The translations under genes were made by a program, and so were the position numbers. Below the pieces are notes generated by a model. The model did no database searches. It saw nothing but the letters and a program-made list of their open reading frames with translations, and was not told the origin of the DNA. Below, piece by piece: positions 46,769-55,830 of a DNA stretch of 64,000 nt (positions are counted from its first letter, which is position 1; every line of letters begins with the position of its first letter). Origin of the DNA: an uncultured Phycisphaerales bacterium (GTDB lineage Bacteria; Planctomycetota; Phycisphaerae; Sedimentisphaerales; Anaerobacaceae); NCBI GenBank assembly GCA_937927975.1, contig CALEZT010000272.1, forward strand, positions 61,420-125,419. Reading direction: 5' to 3'.

Positions 46769-48295
46769 TCAACTCTGTTGCCCGTTCTTTGGCAGATTGC
46801 TGATCCAAGAACGCACGACGCGTACCTCATTCTCCATCCCAATTTTCTGGAAGAGAGCCAATGCTCTCTCCCAGTACGCTCGCAACTTTGTGATGTCGCC
46901 GCGTGCTCGAAAGACGCTGCCAAGATTGATGTAGCCTCTTGCCAGGTTTTCAAGTTGCCCAAGCTTCTGGTTAATCTCCACCGCCCGGTTGTGCATTTTC
47001 TCGGCTGCATCGAGGTCGCCTCGTGCTTGGCAGACTTGGCCGAGGTTGCCGTATTGGCTGGCAATGCCCTCGAGTCGGCCAAGCCTCTGATCGATTTCGA
47101 GCGACTTGATGTGCATCTTCTCGGCGTTGTCGAGGTCCCCACGTTTCTGATAGACCAGACCAAGATTGCCGTAGTGGCTTGCCATGCCTTCGAGTCGTCC
47201 GAGTTCTTCATCGATACGGAGTGCCTTGCCAATCATCTCCTCCGCCTTGTCGAGGTCGCCGCGTTTGAGGTAGATCGCCGCGAGATTGCCGTTGGCGTTG
47301 GCTATGCCTTCGCGTTGCCCAAGGTGTTCGTAGATCTCGAGCGATTTGCACAACATCTTCTCTGCTTCATCGGATTCGCCGCGCATCTCGCGTATGATCC
47401 CGAGATTGCCGTAGTCACCTGCTATGCCTTCGAGTCGTCCGAGCCTCTGGTCTATTAGAAGTGACTGTGTGTACATCCGCTCGGCTTCCGTGAGATCGCC
47501 TCGTGTTTCATGAATCAGGCCGAGATTCGTGTAGGCGACCGCTATGCCGTCGAGCTGGCCCAGCCTCTCGCTGATCTCGAGCATCTTCCTAAAGGAGGAT
47601 TCAGCCCTCTCCAAATCACCTAAAGAGCGGTAGAGGTGTGCCAACTCAGTCAACCACAAGGGAACATGCTGCTTCAGCAGCCCATCCAGTCTCTCATCGG
47701 CATCGGCAATTCGTTGCTCCAGCTCGGCAATCCGAAAATGTTTCCCATGAACATCAAGGTTCCCTGCCAGACTGATGTTTCCGGCAAAGCTTGCGTGCAA
47801 CCCGGCCGCAGGTGAAGTTCGCTCAGAGACGAATTCAAGCTGGTGGCTTATCCATGACCACAGGTCACGCGCCTGGGTCATCACGAGCGACTGGACGTAC
47901 TCCGGAAGCCAGAAGACGACGGGACATTGGAACGCAGATTGCCATTGCTCACGGCTGACGTTCAGGCCTTGGACGACGCGGCTTCTCTTGTCTTCCGCAA
48001 GGGCTTTCTCCAGATCCGAGACGAAGATCGCTCGTGGGCTTCCGTTGGGGATCTGTTGGCGGACGAGGTCGAAGACGTCCCTTGCGTCTTCCGGAACGCG
48101 GACGACCTGTATGCCTTCCACTTCGCCTGTGACGTGCTCGATAAGGTGGTCGCGCAGGGCCGGGCTGTTGCAGACCGCAACGCTCAGGGAGAACGTCCCT
48201 TCCGAGATATCGAGCATTCGGCGCAAGGCGTCGAGTTCCGCTCGCTGCTGGGCGGTCTGCTCGAAGGGTCGGGATATCGCCTTGCTCTTGCTCAT
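46769..48295 (-). CDS. TPR-repeat protein coupled to the AAA ATPase
   Basis: A 508-residue protein. Residues about 20-160 form a domain seen in TPR proteins of cyanobacteria and others (LRRMLDISEGTFSLSVAVCN, LNVSREQWQSAFQCPVVFWL, DLWSWISHQLEF); it resembles an ATPase core without a Walker A motif. After a coiled segment with an elegant glycine-rich stretch (AGNISLAGNLDVHGKHF), seven or so TPR units of 40 residues follow, nearly identical (RLGRLEGIASQYGNLGQVCQ, ARGDLDAAEKMHNRAVEI), of the kinesin-light-chain type. The ATG at 48295 overlaps the ATPase stop as ATGA. A sensing or scaffold role in an ATPase-driven response is inferred; no effector domain is seen. Confidence 0.8.
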   Translation of the reverse strand: MSKSKAISRPFEQTAQQRAELDALRRMLDISEGTFSLSVAVCNSPALRDHLIEHVTGEVEGIQVVRVPEDARDVFDLVRQQIPNGSPRAIFVSDLEKALAEDKRSRVVQGLNVSREQWQSAFQCPVVFWLPEYVQSLVMTQARDLWSWISHQLEFVSERTSPAAGLHASFAGNISLAGNLDVHGKHFRIAELEQRIADADERLDGLLKQHVPLWLTELAHLYRSLGDLERAESSFRKMLEISERLGQLDGIAVAYTNLGLIHETRGDLTEAERMYTQSLLIDQRLGRLEGIAGDYGNLGIIREMRGESDEAEKMLCKSLEIYEHLGQREGIANANGNLAAIYLKRGDLDKAEEMIGKALRIDEELGRLEGMASHYGNLGLVYQKRGDLDNAEKMHIKSLEIDQRLGRLEGIASQYGNLGQVCQARGDLDAAEKMHNRAVEINQKLGQLENLARGYINLGSVFRARGDITKLRAYWERALALFQKIGMENEVRVVRSWISNLPKNGQQS

Positions 48296-49794
48296 TTCTT
48301 GCTTCGCTTCGGCAGCAGGGGGTTCGGGGCGTACCATTCCTTCTCATTGAGATACTGCAGAACGGCGCCGCTTGCCAGGAGATCCATGCAGAGGGAGGCA
48401 TTCTTCTCCGTCCGCTCCAGGGCGTGCGTCTTGCGAACCTCCTCGATAATCCTCCAGTGCTCTTTCTGCAATTGGCGGGAATAGGAATGGGTGGCTTTCC
48501 TTGCCACAGTGTTCACCACGGCCTCCGTCAGAGGCAGATCGCCTTCGACGATTGCGTCACGCATCATCGTAACGAGGAATCTTGGTTGTCCGCCGCTGCA
48601 TTCGATGATCCTGTCTCTCACGGCGTCGCCGGCGAATACGTCCTTTTCTGTTGCACCGGCGTCCTTCAGCCGACGAGCGATAACTGTTCGGAACCTCTCG
48701 AACCCAGGCTCGCATCTCTTGCCTTCAATATCAACCACCTTGGTCATCGGGACGACGGGGGGCGCAGTCATTGCGTACCGGCTGGCGATCTCGCGTTCCT
48801 TGCACGAATAAGCAAGGGCAATCGGGATCGTGTAGATCATGTGGCATCGGAAAGAGGTGAGTTGCACGTGCCTTTCCATGTAGAGCCGTTCGGCAACCGA
48901 CCCGCGGAGTTCCGGCTCGTGGAGCATCGACAGCTTGTCAAGATCGTCGACGATGATTGCGAGTCCGGCATAGCCCTTCTTCTGAGCCTGTGTCAGAGCC
49001 TCGCCGAGGACGTCGTTGGCCGCGTCGATCCATCGCTCCGTCGTCGCCGTGAGGGCTCCGCGAATCTGGTCCCGAGTACTCGGACTGCTCTTGATCGCGG
49101 CGGTGAAGTTCCCCAATGCACTATCGATCGAAAGGGATTCGAGCGTCACTTCACTGCCGAGCAACTTCTTGACTTCCTCCAGTCTCTGGCGGAGATAGCC
49201 CGGTTTCAATTCGATCTGGAGCCGTTCGCGAAACTCGGCTGCCACCTGTCGCAGGATGGCAAGGAGCACATCAGGGAAGTCGGCATCGCTGGGGTCAATG
49301 TCCTCAAGGACTTGGCAGAAGACGGTGAAGAATCGGTCCTCGCCGATTTCGAGATCTCTCTGAACCCGTCGGAGTTCGGTACTCTTTCCACTGCCGATAT
49401 GACCGGCAAGCAACTGGAACGTCGCTTTGTCCGAAAACCGGATCGGCTTGGTCAGTCTCGGCACCAGGCTGGAGCTGCCTCGAACGTCATCCAGGGGAAC
49501 GTAGAGGTCGTTCTGGTCCCCGCACAAGGGAGCCGGATCGAATGCTCTGTAGATTCTCTTTGCATCCGCTGTCATTTGCCTGCTGCCTCCGCTACGTTGA
49601 GCAACCTCAAAAACTCTTTGAAGTCGGGTGGTAGATGGATCGTAGCCATAGACGATCTGCCGCATCAGTTCCAGGGCCTGCAATCGCTCCTGCGGGGTCT
49701 TGGACAGCCAATAGGCCTTCTCGTCCGACGGGGCCAGGAGCGACCCGGCGGAGAATGCCTTCTTGTCGATCTGTGCCGAAGCGAGTCTGTCCAT
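48292..49794 (-). CDS. P-loop ATPase (AAA/STAND-like) with N-terminal stub domain
   Basis: A 500-residue protein. Residues about 132-145 hold Walker A (GHIGSGKSTELRR) and about 278-287 Walker B (LAIIVDDLDKL). Sensor-like text SGGQPRFLVTMMRDA near 420 resembles the ATPase family that recruits partners in conflict-type systems. The first 70 residues (AFSAGSLLAPSDEKAYWLSK, then TPQERLQALELMRQI) look like a separate small protein that elsewhere precedes nucleotidyltransferase genes; it is joined in frame here. An internal ATG at 49575 with GGAGG upstream could start the ATPase alone. The start at 49794 has a -10 box 7 nt away and no ribosome site. The downstream TPR gene overlaps. Confidence 0.78.
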   Translation of the reverse strand: MDRLASAQIDKKAFSAGSLLAPSDEKAYWLSKTPQERLQALELMRQIVYGYDPSTTRLQRVFEVAQRSGGSRQMTADAKRIYRAFDPAPLCGDQNDLYVPLDDVRGSSSLVPRLTKPIRFSDKATFQLLAGHIGSGKSTELRRVQRDLEIGEDRFFTVFCQVLEDIDPSDADFPDVLLAILRQVAAEFRERLQIELKPGYLRQRLEEVKKLLGSEVTLESLSIDSALGNFTAAIKSSPSTRDQIRGALTATTERWIDAANDVLGEALTQAQKKGYAGLAIIVDDLDKLSMLHEPELRGSVAERLYMERHVQLTSFRCHMIYTIPIALAYSCKEREIASRYAMTAPPVVPMTKVVDIEGKRCEPGFERFRTVIARRLKDAGATEKDVFAGDAVRDRIIECSGGQPRFLVTMMRDAIVEGDLPLTEAVVNTVARKATHSYSRQLQKEHWRIIEEVRKTHALERTEKNASLCMDLLASGAVLQYLNEKEWYAPNPLLPKRSKK

Positions 49795-49801
49795 GGCCTA
49801 A

Positions 49802-49807
49802 AGTATA
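49802..49807 (-). promoter_or_regulatory. -10 box of the ATPase gene, predicted leaderless
   Basis: TATACT on the minus strand ends 7 nt before the ATG at 49794; a TATACA-like -35 lies 17 bp upstream. The same box-plus-start module is duplicated at 55719-55763. Confidence 0.55.
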
Positions 49808-49879
49808 CCACAGCAGGCAGTAGATGTATACGGGGCTTGTGGAGTGTCCGACTACGTTGTGTGGAAGACCGACCCGTGG

Positions 49880-49974
49880 TTGTCATGCTGAGCGATAGCG
49901 AAGCATCCGGCCTGCGACCGAATGAACCCTCTCATCCGATGCCCAGATCCTTCGGCTACGCCTCAGGATGACAA
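49880..49974. repeat. CHAERSEAS-type dispersed repeat, full copy
   Basis: It starts TTGTCATGCTGAGCGATAGC and ends CCTCAGGATGACAAG with complementary ends; the centre GCGACCGAATGAACCCTCTC matches the copy at 37720-37822 closely. It lies between the ATPase and esterase genes. Confidence 0.75.
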
Positions 49975-50003
49975 GTCCACACCCATGCACGGACTTTTTC
50001 GGG

Positions 50004-51254
50004 TCACGGCTTGGCCGCGAAGACGAGTTCGCTGGAGGTCACCGCTCCTCGGCTGTCTGTGACTGTGAGGAACCAGATCGTTGCTTCTTTCGGCGGGGCT
50101 TTGGCGATCAGACGCGTTCCCTTGATTTGAGCCGGGAGCTTCTGCCAGTTCCGCTTGTTGACCGGGCCGGTTTCCGTTGTGTAGGCGAGTTCGGCCGAGA
50201 CGAGTTTCGTTTCGGTTCGCACCCTGGCGACGGCTTGGCCGTCCGCGGTTCGGGGACGCTGGATCTTCGGCAGAGGTTTGCCGTCCAGCAGGTGCTCGTC
50301 GATGAAGAGGCCGATTTCCGCAGGGGCCCAGCCTTCTGTGTGGCCGTGGGGCATATTCACTGTGATGCGGAGGTTGCGCCGGGACACGAGGTTGTAGGTC
50401 TTGGCGTAGCTGTCCAGCGGGTAGGCGAAGTCGTTGGTGCCGTTGATGAAGAAGACCGGCATTGCCGCCGAGCCGATGTACATCGAGGGGTCCCAGAGGC
50501 GAACCCAGCGGTCCTTCTGCTCGGGCGTCATCCTGGCGAACTGCGGGAGCCAGACGCTGTTTTCGTGGAGGAATCCGCAGCCGTAGACCGGGACCGCGGC
50601 GCTGAAGCGGTCGTCCAGGCCGGCGACGATGCACGTGAGGTATCCGCCCCAACTGATGCCAGTCACCGCGGTTGCGAGGGAATCGACCTCCTCGAAGCTT
50701 CGCAGCAGCGAGTGGGCCAGGATCACATTGGCGACTGCGTGATAGGTCCACTGCTCGCAAGGCGGCTGGTCGATCGCCCCGAACTTGACGTCGTCGCCCT
50801 GGCCGGGCCCGCCGTCGGGGAGTCGCTTGCCGTCGGGTCCGCAGCCGGCCAGGTCCATTGCGATCGCGGCGTAGCCGCGTTTGGCCCAAAGCTCGACCCA
50901 TTCCTTGAACGCGGTTCCGCCTCCGCCGTGGACGAGCACGACGCCGGGGAAGCCCCCGCAGTCCGCGGTCGCGACGTCCAGCGTGGCGGGGCTGGCGTAG
51001 TAGGCGAACACGCGGGTCGGCCTGCCCTGGTACTCGAGCCCGGCGTAGTACAGCGACCAGACCGGGCCGGTCCGGTCGGACCATTCGAAGCGGGGGGCCT
51101 TGCTCAACGCGGCCAGGTCCCACGGCGTCGTGGCCGGCAGGGACTTGGCGGGACGGATGGCATCGCGTTCGGTCCGGAACACGGAGCAGCCGGAGGCGAT
51201 CAGCAGTAGCGAAGAGCAGAGCAGGAACGTCACAGGGTGGAGTCGCAATCGCAC
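50004..51254 (-). CDS. Alpha/beta hydrolase lipoprotein (acetyl xylan esterase/dienelactone hydrolase-like)
   Basis: A 416-residue lipoprotein (LLCSSLLLIASGC signal, lipobox Cys at about residue 23). The hydrolase core shows GFPGVVLVHGGGGTAFKEWV (oxyanion region), GYAAIAMDLAGCG, the nucleophile elbow TGISWGGYLT, a candidate acid Asp in INGTNDFAYPLDSY, and His in MPHGHTEGW. It resembles the carbohydrate-esterase and large serine-hydrolase families common in planctomycetes. The C-terminal 100 residues form a beta-rich domain (WFLTVTDSRGAVTSSELVF). The likely substrate is an acetylated polysaccharide, which is inference. It is monocistronic. Confidence 0.88.
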   Translation of the reverse strand: MRLRLHPVTFLLCSSLLLIASGCSVFRTERDAIRPAKSLPATTPWDLAALSKAPRFEWSDRTGPVWSLYYAGLEYQGRPTRVFAYYASPATLDVATADCGGFPGVVLVHGGGGTAFKEWVELWAKRGYAAIAMDLAGCGPDGKRLPDGGPGQGDDVKFGAIDQPPCEQWTYHAVANVILAHSLLRSFEEVDSLATAVTGISWGGYLTCIVAGLDDRFSAAVPVYGCGFLHENSVWLPQFARMTPEQKDRWVRLWDPSMYIGSAAMPVFFINGTNDFAYPLDSYAKTYNLVSRRNLRITVNMPHGHTEGWAPAEIGLFIDEHLLDGKPLPKIQRPRTADGQAVARVRTETKLVSAELAYTTETGPVNKRNWQKLPAQIKGTRLIAKAPPKEATIWFLTVTDSRGAVTSSELVFAAKP

Positions 51255-51440
51255 GTCGGTCTCCTTATCAATGAATCTGGCGGCGTTTACGTGCGATCAT
51301 AGCTCAGGGCGGCGCCGGTCGCAAGACGGCTGCCGGAAGGAGTGATTTGGACGATGCACTGCGGTCCAGGAAGAAGGCGGGCCGGCGTCCCGTTTCCCGT
51401 CGGCCCGTCCCGAAGCGTGTGCGTTTCTGGGTGAAGTCCG

Positions 51441-54400
51441 CTATGGCCGCACGATCCGGCTGTAGATTCGGACATCGTCGATCAGGCCGGACCAGAGGGT
51501 TGCCGATGCCGCGCTCTTGCCGCAACCCATCTGCAAGATGCCGCTCGATCCCGCCAGGTTGAGCTGCGTGTCCTTGGCGACCTCCTCGGCGTCCATCAGC
51601 AACGACCGATTCTTGCCGTCCCAGACCAGGGCCACGCGGTGCCACTGGTCGTCGAGGAGGTAAGAGGAGGAAGTCAGCGTCCTGCCGTTCGCGCCGGCGG
51701 CCTTCAGGTCCGTCGCCAGCATGCCCAGCGGATTCACGTAGAGCCAATCGGCGCCCAGCACCTGCGACAAGATCACCCGGTTGGGTGCGCCGCCCTTGAC
51801 CCACGCGATCGCACTGAAGGGTCCGGCCCCCGGATCGAGGACAGGCGCCATCGTCCGCGCGAGGTTCTGCGTTCCATCAAACGCCAGCGCGCCGCCGATC
51901 TTGCCGTCGGACTCCCAAACCACCTTGCCCGCGATCATGACATCATGCCCGCCGACCCAGTCCATCGCCAAGCTGCCGGCCCCCTCCTCGAACGCCCAGT
52001 GAGCCCGCAACGTGGGATCGACCGATTCAGTCCCGATGTAGTCCGCCAGTGCGATCAGGTCGTCGGCATCCACAACGCCATCGCCCAGCGGTGACGGACC
52101 GATATCGTACAGCGAATCGTTCTGCCCGAAGTGCTCCACGATGTCCAAGACTTCCTTCCCATCGACCTTGCCGTCGCCGTTGAAGTCGACGACAGGGATG
52201 ATTGGCGCCTTCCAGTATTCCCACGTGCCGGTACCCACACCCATTGTCCTGGCGAAGTACGGTGTGGATCCATCAAGTGACATGCATGGCGAACAGTCGA
52301 TCCGAGGACCGTTGACCATCGGTCCGAGATTCACCGGCGTCTGCCAGGAGGCAGAAAGCGACGCTCGCCTCGTCATCCACATATCAGAACCTCCGTAGCC
52401 GCCGGGGCGGACAGCACTGGGATTCTGATGGTCACTGAATAACAGCCATAGCCCATCCGGCGAAAGGGAAATCCAGTACTCAGAGGCTGGACCGTTCACC
52501 GTCGGCCCCAGGTTCACCGGTGTCTCCCAGGGGTCGTTGGCAGTAGCTCGTCGGGCGACGTAGATATCGCAGCGGCCCTGTCCGCCGTTTCGATAGGATC
52601 CCAAGTACATTTCCAGACCGTTCGTAGATATCCAGGGAAAGACATCATCGGCAGAGCTGTTCAAGGTTGGTCCAAGATTCGTCGGTGGTCCCCACGGACT
52701 GGCCTTTGTTGCTCGCGTCGTCACATAGATATCGAAACTCCCGTACCCACCCAAACGGTCCGAATTGAAATACAGTGTGAGCCCATCCGCCGAAATTGAG
52801 GCCGCGGAATCCTGCTTGGGACCGTTGACGGCAGGCCCGAGATTCTCGCGTGGCCCCCAGCTCTCGCCTTTCGAATCACGTTTGAACACGTAGAGATCGC
52901 CGTCACCATATCCCCCAGGTCGAAACGATGTGATGTACATCTCCAGCCCATCGGAGGAGAAACAATCGATGATATCGTGGTTCGCATCTACGAACGGGAG
53001 ATCCGTCTCTGTACTCACGGGCGCGTCAAACGTGAAATCGGCAAGGACGACCGGGTTGTCGAGACTTGGGAACAGACAGAGCCCGAACAGCGATGCCAGG
53101 ATCATGGGAATCTCGAACGGTTTCATGTTGGACCTCCCCTTCTGCCCGAAGGCAACGGACATCACGGCAATTCCATCTTCACGTCTTGCTACGGACAAGA
53201 CGAACTGATAACGAGAAGCAACATCTCTGGCGGACCGGAGTTTCTGCGCGGGGCCAAATAGGAGCATCGGAAGCTGCCCTTGGCCAAGGGTGCGGGCATA
53301 TCGGATCATGTCTCCTTGAACGTCTTGTTCCTGACCCAGGAAGTGATACTGTTGTGCGCGGCGCAGGTAGTTGTTTGGGTCGTTCGGATTGGCTTCGATC
53401 TGCGTGGTGTAGAACTGCGCGCGCTCCCGATAGTGCCTCTCCATGATGGCCTCGGCGCCTCGGGCGGTTTCGTCGGGCTCCTCGCCCACGATGAGGGTGT
53501 TCGCAAAGAGGGTCCTGGCCTCCAGGCCCACGTGCCTGCTCTCCAGGATCGGCCGCAGCGATTGGCGGGCCGCCGGAAGATCGCGCTTCGCGATGAGCTT
53601 GCGGGCTGCCGCCACCACGTTCACCTGCCTGACGCCTTCGGCCTCTGCCAGTTGCACCTGATGCCGGTTCCAGAGGGATGATAGGACGATCGTCACTGCC
53701 ACCGCGAGCAGGGCCAGAGCGGCCGCGACCTGCAATCGGTTCCGCCGCAGGAACTTCCTCAGACGATACGCTGCACTGGGGGCGTGGGCCGCGACGGGTC
53801 GGTGTTCCAGGTGTCTCTGGATATCCGTTGCCAAATCGGACGCCCCCTCGTAGCGGCGGGTCCGGGCCTTTTCCAGGGCCTTCATTACGATCCAGTCCAG
53901 ATCGCCCCGAACGGTCCTCGTGAGCAAATCCGGCGTGCAGCCGCGACGCTTGGCGACGTCGGTTAACGTCTCGCCCAGCGTACTCAACTTGGTGGACGGC
54001 TTGGCGGGCTCCTCTTCCCGGATGATCCGCTGCATTTCGAGATAGCCGGCCTTGCGAAGTTCTTCCTCGCTGAAGGGCGTCGTCCCGGTGAGCAGTGCAT
54101 ATAGAAGCACGCCAAGCGAGTAGATGTCGGAACGCGTGTCGATCCCGAGTTCGCTCAATTCCGCCTGTTCGGGGCTCATGTAGGCGGGGGTGCCGATGAT
54201 GTGGGCATAACGCGTGAAGAGTGTCTTTTCCGTCAATCGCTGGTTCGTGGCCTTGGCGATGCCAAAGTCGATCACCTTGGGAACAGGCCTGCCGTCGTGG
54301 TGCGCGACCATGACGTTGGAGGGCTTGATGTCCCGATGGATAATGCCTTTCTGATGGGCGTGCTGGACGGCATTGCAGACCTGGATGAACAAGGCCAGCC

Positions 54401-54941
54401 GGTCCTTCGTGCTCAGGCTATTCCTATCGCAGTACTCAGTAATCGAGACCCCCTGGACCAGTTCCATGACGAAGTATGGCCGGCCGGTCAACGTGGCTCC
54501 GGCGTCGAAGACCTTGGCGATGCTGGGGTGGTCCATGAGGGCCAAAGCCTGCCTTTCGGCCTCGAAACGGGCGATCACCAGCTTGGTATCCATCCCCAGC
54601 TTGATGATCTTCAGAGCGACTTTCCGCCGGATCGGCTGCTCCTGCTCGGCCATATAGACCACCGCCATGCCCCCCTCGCCGATCTTCTCCAGGAGCTTGT
54701 ACCGGTCGATCACCGTTCCGGGGCTCTCGCTCAGCGGGGAGTCGGCCGGGTGGACCTGGGATTCCAGCGCGGGGGATTCGAGGAAGCCCCCAGCACCTTC
54801 GTGGGCCCCCAGCAGGGCCTCGACCTGGTTCCGCAGGTCGGTGTCGCCACCACAGGCCTCGTCCAAATAGGCACGTCGGTCGTCTCCCTCCCGGTCGAGG
54901 GCCCGCTCGAAAATGGGTTTGATGCGCTGCAAATCGTTCAT
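51441..54941 (-). CDS. Ser/Thr protein kinase fused to a secreted propeller-dockerin-LamG protein
   Basis: A 1166-residue frame. Residues 81-375 are a Hanks-type kinase: KIGEGGMAVVYMAE, catalytic HRDIKPSN (Asp204), DFGIA and TPAYMSPEQAEL. A membrane helix lies at about 403-423 (LQVAAALALLAVAVTIVLSS), then TPR-like helices to about 560. At residue 606 the chain restarts as MKPFEIPMILASLFGLCLFP, a signal-peptide-like stretch with GGGGAGG-type ribosome site just upstream, followed by a PD40 propeller (repeats such as SADGLTLYFNSDR), a dockerin-like pair (VDFNGDGKVDGKEVLDIVEH) and a C-terminal LamG domain (HWAFEEGAGSLAMDWVGGHD). So it may be two genes with a lost stop codon: 53127-54941 and 51441-53126. 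It follows the ECF sigma gene, as in other planctomycete kinase loci. Confidence 0.82.
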   Translation of the reverse strand: MNDLQRIKPIFERALDREGDDRRAYLDEACGGDTDLRNQVEALLGAHEGAGGFLESPALESQVHPADSPLSESPGTVIDRYKLLEKIGEGGMAVVYMAEQEQPIRRKVALKIIKLGMDTKLVIARFEAERQALALMDHPSIAKVFDAGATLTGRPYFVMELVQGVSITEYCDRNSLSTKDRLALFIQVCNAVQHAHQKGIIHRDIKPSNVMVAHHDGRPVPKVIDFGIAKATNQRLTEKTLFTRYAHIIGTPAYMSPEQAELSELGIDTRSDIYSLGVLLYALLTGTTPFSEEELRKAGYLEMQRIIREEEPAKPSTKLSTLGETLTDVAKRRGCTPDLLTRTVRGDLDWIVMKALEKARTRRYEGASDLATDIQRHLEHRPVAAHAPSAAYRLRKFLRRNRLQVAAALALLAVAVTIVLSSLWNRHQVQLAEAEGVRQVNVVAAARKLIAKRDLPAARQSLRPILESRHVGLEARTLFANTLIVGEEPDETARGAEAIMERHYRERAQFYTTQIEANPNDPNNYLRRAQQYHFLGQEQDVQGDMIRYARTLGQGQLPMLLFGPAQKLRSARDVASRYQFVLSVARREDGIAVMSVAFGQKGRSNMKPFEIPMILASLFGLCLFPSLDNPVVLADFTFDAPVSTETDLPFVDANHDIIDCFSSDGLEMYITSFRPGGYGDGDLYVFKRDSKGESWGPRENLGPAVNGPKQDSAASISADGLTLYFNSDRLGGYGSFDIYVTTRATKASPWGPPTNLGPTLNSSADDVFPWISTNGLEMYLGSYRNGGQGRCDIYVARRATANDPWETPVNLGPTVNGPASEYWISLSPDGLWLLFSDHQNPSAVRPGGYGGSDMWMTRRASLSASWQTPVNLGPMVNGPRIDCSPCMSLDGSTPYFARTMGVGTGTWEYWKAPIIPVVDFNGDGKVDGKEVLDIVEHFGQNDSLYDIGPSPLGDGVVDADDLIALADYIGTESVDPTLRAHWAFEEGAGSLAMDWVGGHDVMIAGKVVWESDGKIGGALAFDGTQNLARTMAPVLDPGAGPFSAIAWVKGGAPNRVILSQVLGADWLYVNPLGMLATDLKAAGANGRTLTSSSYLLDDQWHRVALVWDGKNRSLLMDAEEVAKDTQLNLAGSSGILQMGCGKSAASATLWSGLIDDVRIYSRIVRP
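53124..53140 (-). promoter_or_regulatory. Internal ribosome site and start within the kinase frame
   Basis: On the minus strand GGGGAGG is followed 6 nt later by ATG (53126-53124), which begins a signal-peptide-like sequence. This would allow the 561-residue secreted protein 51441-53126 to be made on its own. Confidence 0.65.
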
Positions 54942-54992
54942 AGCACCACCTCGCTGCCTTCTCCGTTCATGGTACAATGCGTAGTGCGAACA

Positions 54993-55008
54993 TGTCGTGC
55001 GACATGAG
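54993..55008. promoter_or_regulatory. Operator-like palindrome upstream of the kinase gene
   Basis: CATGTCG and CGACATG arms around a 2-bp centre, 52 bp before the kinase ATG and 86 bp past the sigma gene. It may be a regulator site or part of a promoter. Confidence 0.35.
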
Positions 55009-55093
55009 AAATCTGGATTTTCGGCGGAAATCTGCGCAGGCGACAGGACGGAGCGTATGCCCAAGCCCGGGAGGGCGGGCAGCGGGGCATCAC

Positions 55094-55681
55094 TCAGGCC
55101 GGCTCTTGCGAGTCGGTGGATTCGCCCAGCCCCTTCGTCATCTCCTGGTAGAGCCAGGCACGGCCCAAAGCCCAGTGCCGATCCACGGTCCGGCGGGTCA
55201 CCCCCATGACTTCGGCGATCTGGGCCAAAGTCAGCCCGGCGAAATAGCGGAGCTTGACCACCGCCGCGAGTTGTTCGTCCTCACAGGCCAGCTTGTCCAA
55301 CGCTTCGTCGAGGGCCAGCAGATCCTCCTTGGGGTCTTCGATGGCCGCAAGATTCTCGTCCAGAGCCACCTTGTGAAAACCGCACCCGTGCCGGGCACTA
55401 TGCCGACGGCGGGCTCGCTCGACCAGGATGCGCCGCATGGCCTCCGCGGCCGCCGCGAAGAAGTGCCCACGGTTGCACCAGCTTTGTGAGTCGTTCCCCA
55501 CCAGCCGCAGGTAGGCTTCATGCACGAGAGCGGTCGCCTGGAGAGTCTGGCCCGGGGGCTCATGAGACAGCTTCTGTGCTGCCAGGAGACGGAGTTCCTC
55601 ATAGACCAACGGCAAGAGTTCGTCCGTAATCCCCGCGTCCCCCCGTTCGATGGCGTTCAAGATGCGTGTGACATCCGTCAT
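55094..55681 (-). CDS. ECF sigma factor of the SigK/TIGR02999 type
   Basis: A 195-residue sigma factor. Residues about 1-100 resemble the planctomycete/acidobacterial ECF group (MTDVTRILNAIERGD, LPLVYEELRLLAAQKLSHEP, LQATALVHEAYLRLVGND, RGHFFAAAAEAMRRILVERA), and 125-185 hold region 4 (KLACEDEQLAAVVKLRYFAG, LTLAQIAEVMGVTRRTVDRH). This group is commonly encoded beside Hanks kinases, as here. The ATG at 55681 is preferred; a longer frame from 55726 overlaps the remnant start module. The kinase gene follows 152 bp downstream. Confidence 0.9.
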   Translation of the reverse strand: MTDVTRILNAIERGDAGITDELLPLVYEELRLLAAQKLSHEPPGQTLQATALVHEAYLRLVGNDSQSWCNRGHFFAAAAEAMRRILVERARRRHSARHGCGFHKVALDENLAAIEDPKEDLLALDEALDKLACEDEQLAAVVKLRYFAGLTLAQIAEVMGVTRRTVDRHWALGRAWLYQEMTKGLGESTDSQEPA

Positions 55682-55718
55682 GCCGACTCCCCACCGTATT
55701 GCGTTCGCATCAGGCGGT

Positions 55719-55751
55719 CTAGTCAATCTTGGCCGAAGCGAGTCTGTCCAT
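55719..55751 (-). pseudogene. Ten-codon remnant of the ATPase stub gene start
   Basis: The minus strand reads ATGGACAGACTCGCTTCGGC, encoding MDRLASAKID and then TAG. The ATPase gene at 49794 begins MDRLASAQID with nearly the same bases. So a promoter-plus-start fragment has been copied or left behind here. It could still act as a tiny upstream frame for the sigma gene 38 bp downstream. Confidence 0.7.
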
Positions 55752-55757
55752 GAGCTG

Positions 55758-55763
55758 AGTATA
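55758..55763 (-). promoter_or_regulatory. -10 box of the remnant start module
   Basis: TATACT, 6 nt before the ATG of the ten-codon remnant, as at 49802-49807. It may drive the sigma factor gene. Confidence 0.45.
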
Positions 55764-55830
55764 GCAGAATGGGGTGGTTGCGGAAACGGGATTTCCCCCG
55801 GCCGGGATCTATGCTCAGTCCTCCGTCTTG

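Noticed and set aside
46850..47650. Possible DNA tandem repeat or CRISPR of about 120-bp period
   Set aside because: It is explained by near-identical 40-residue TPR units in one reading frame.
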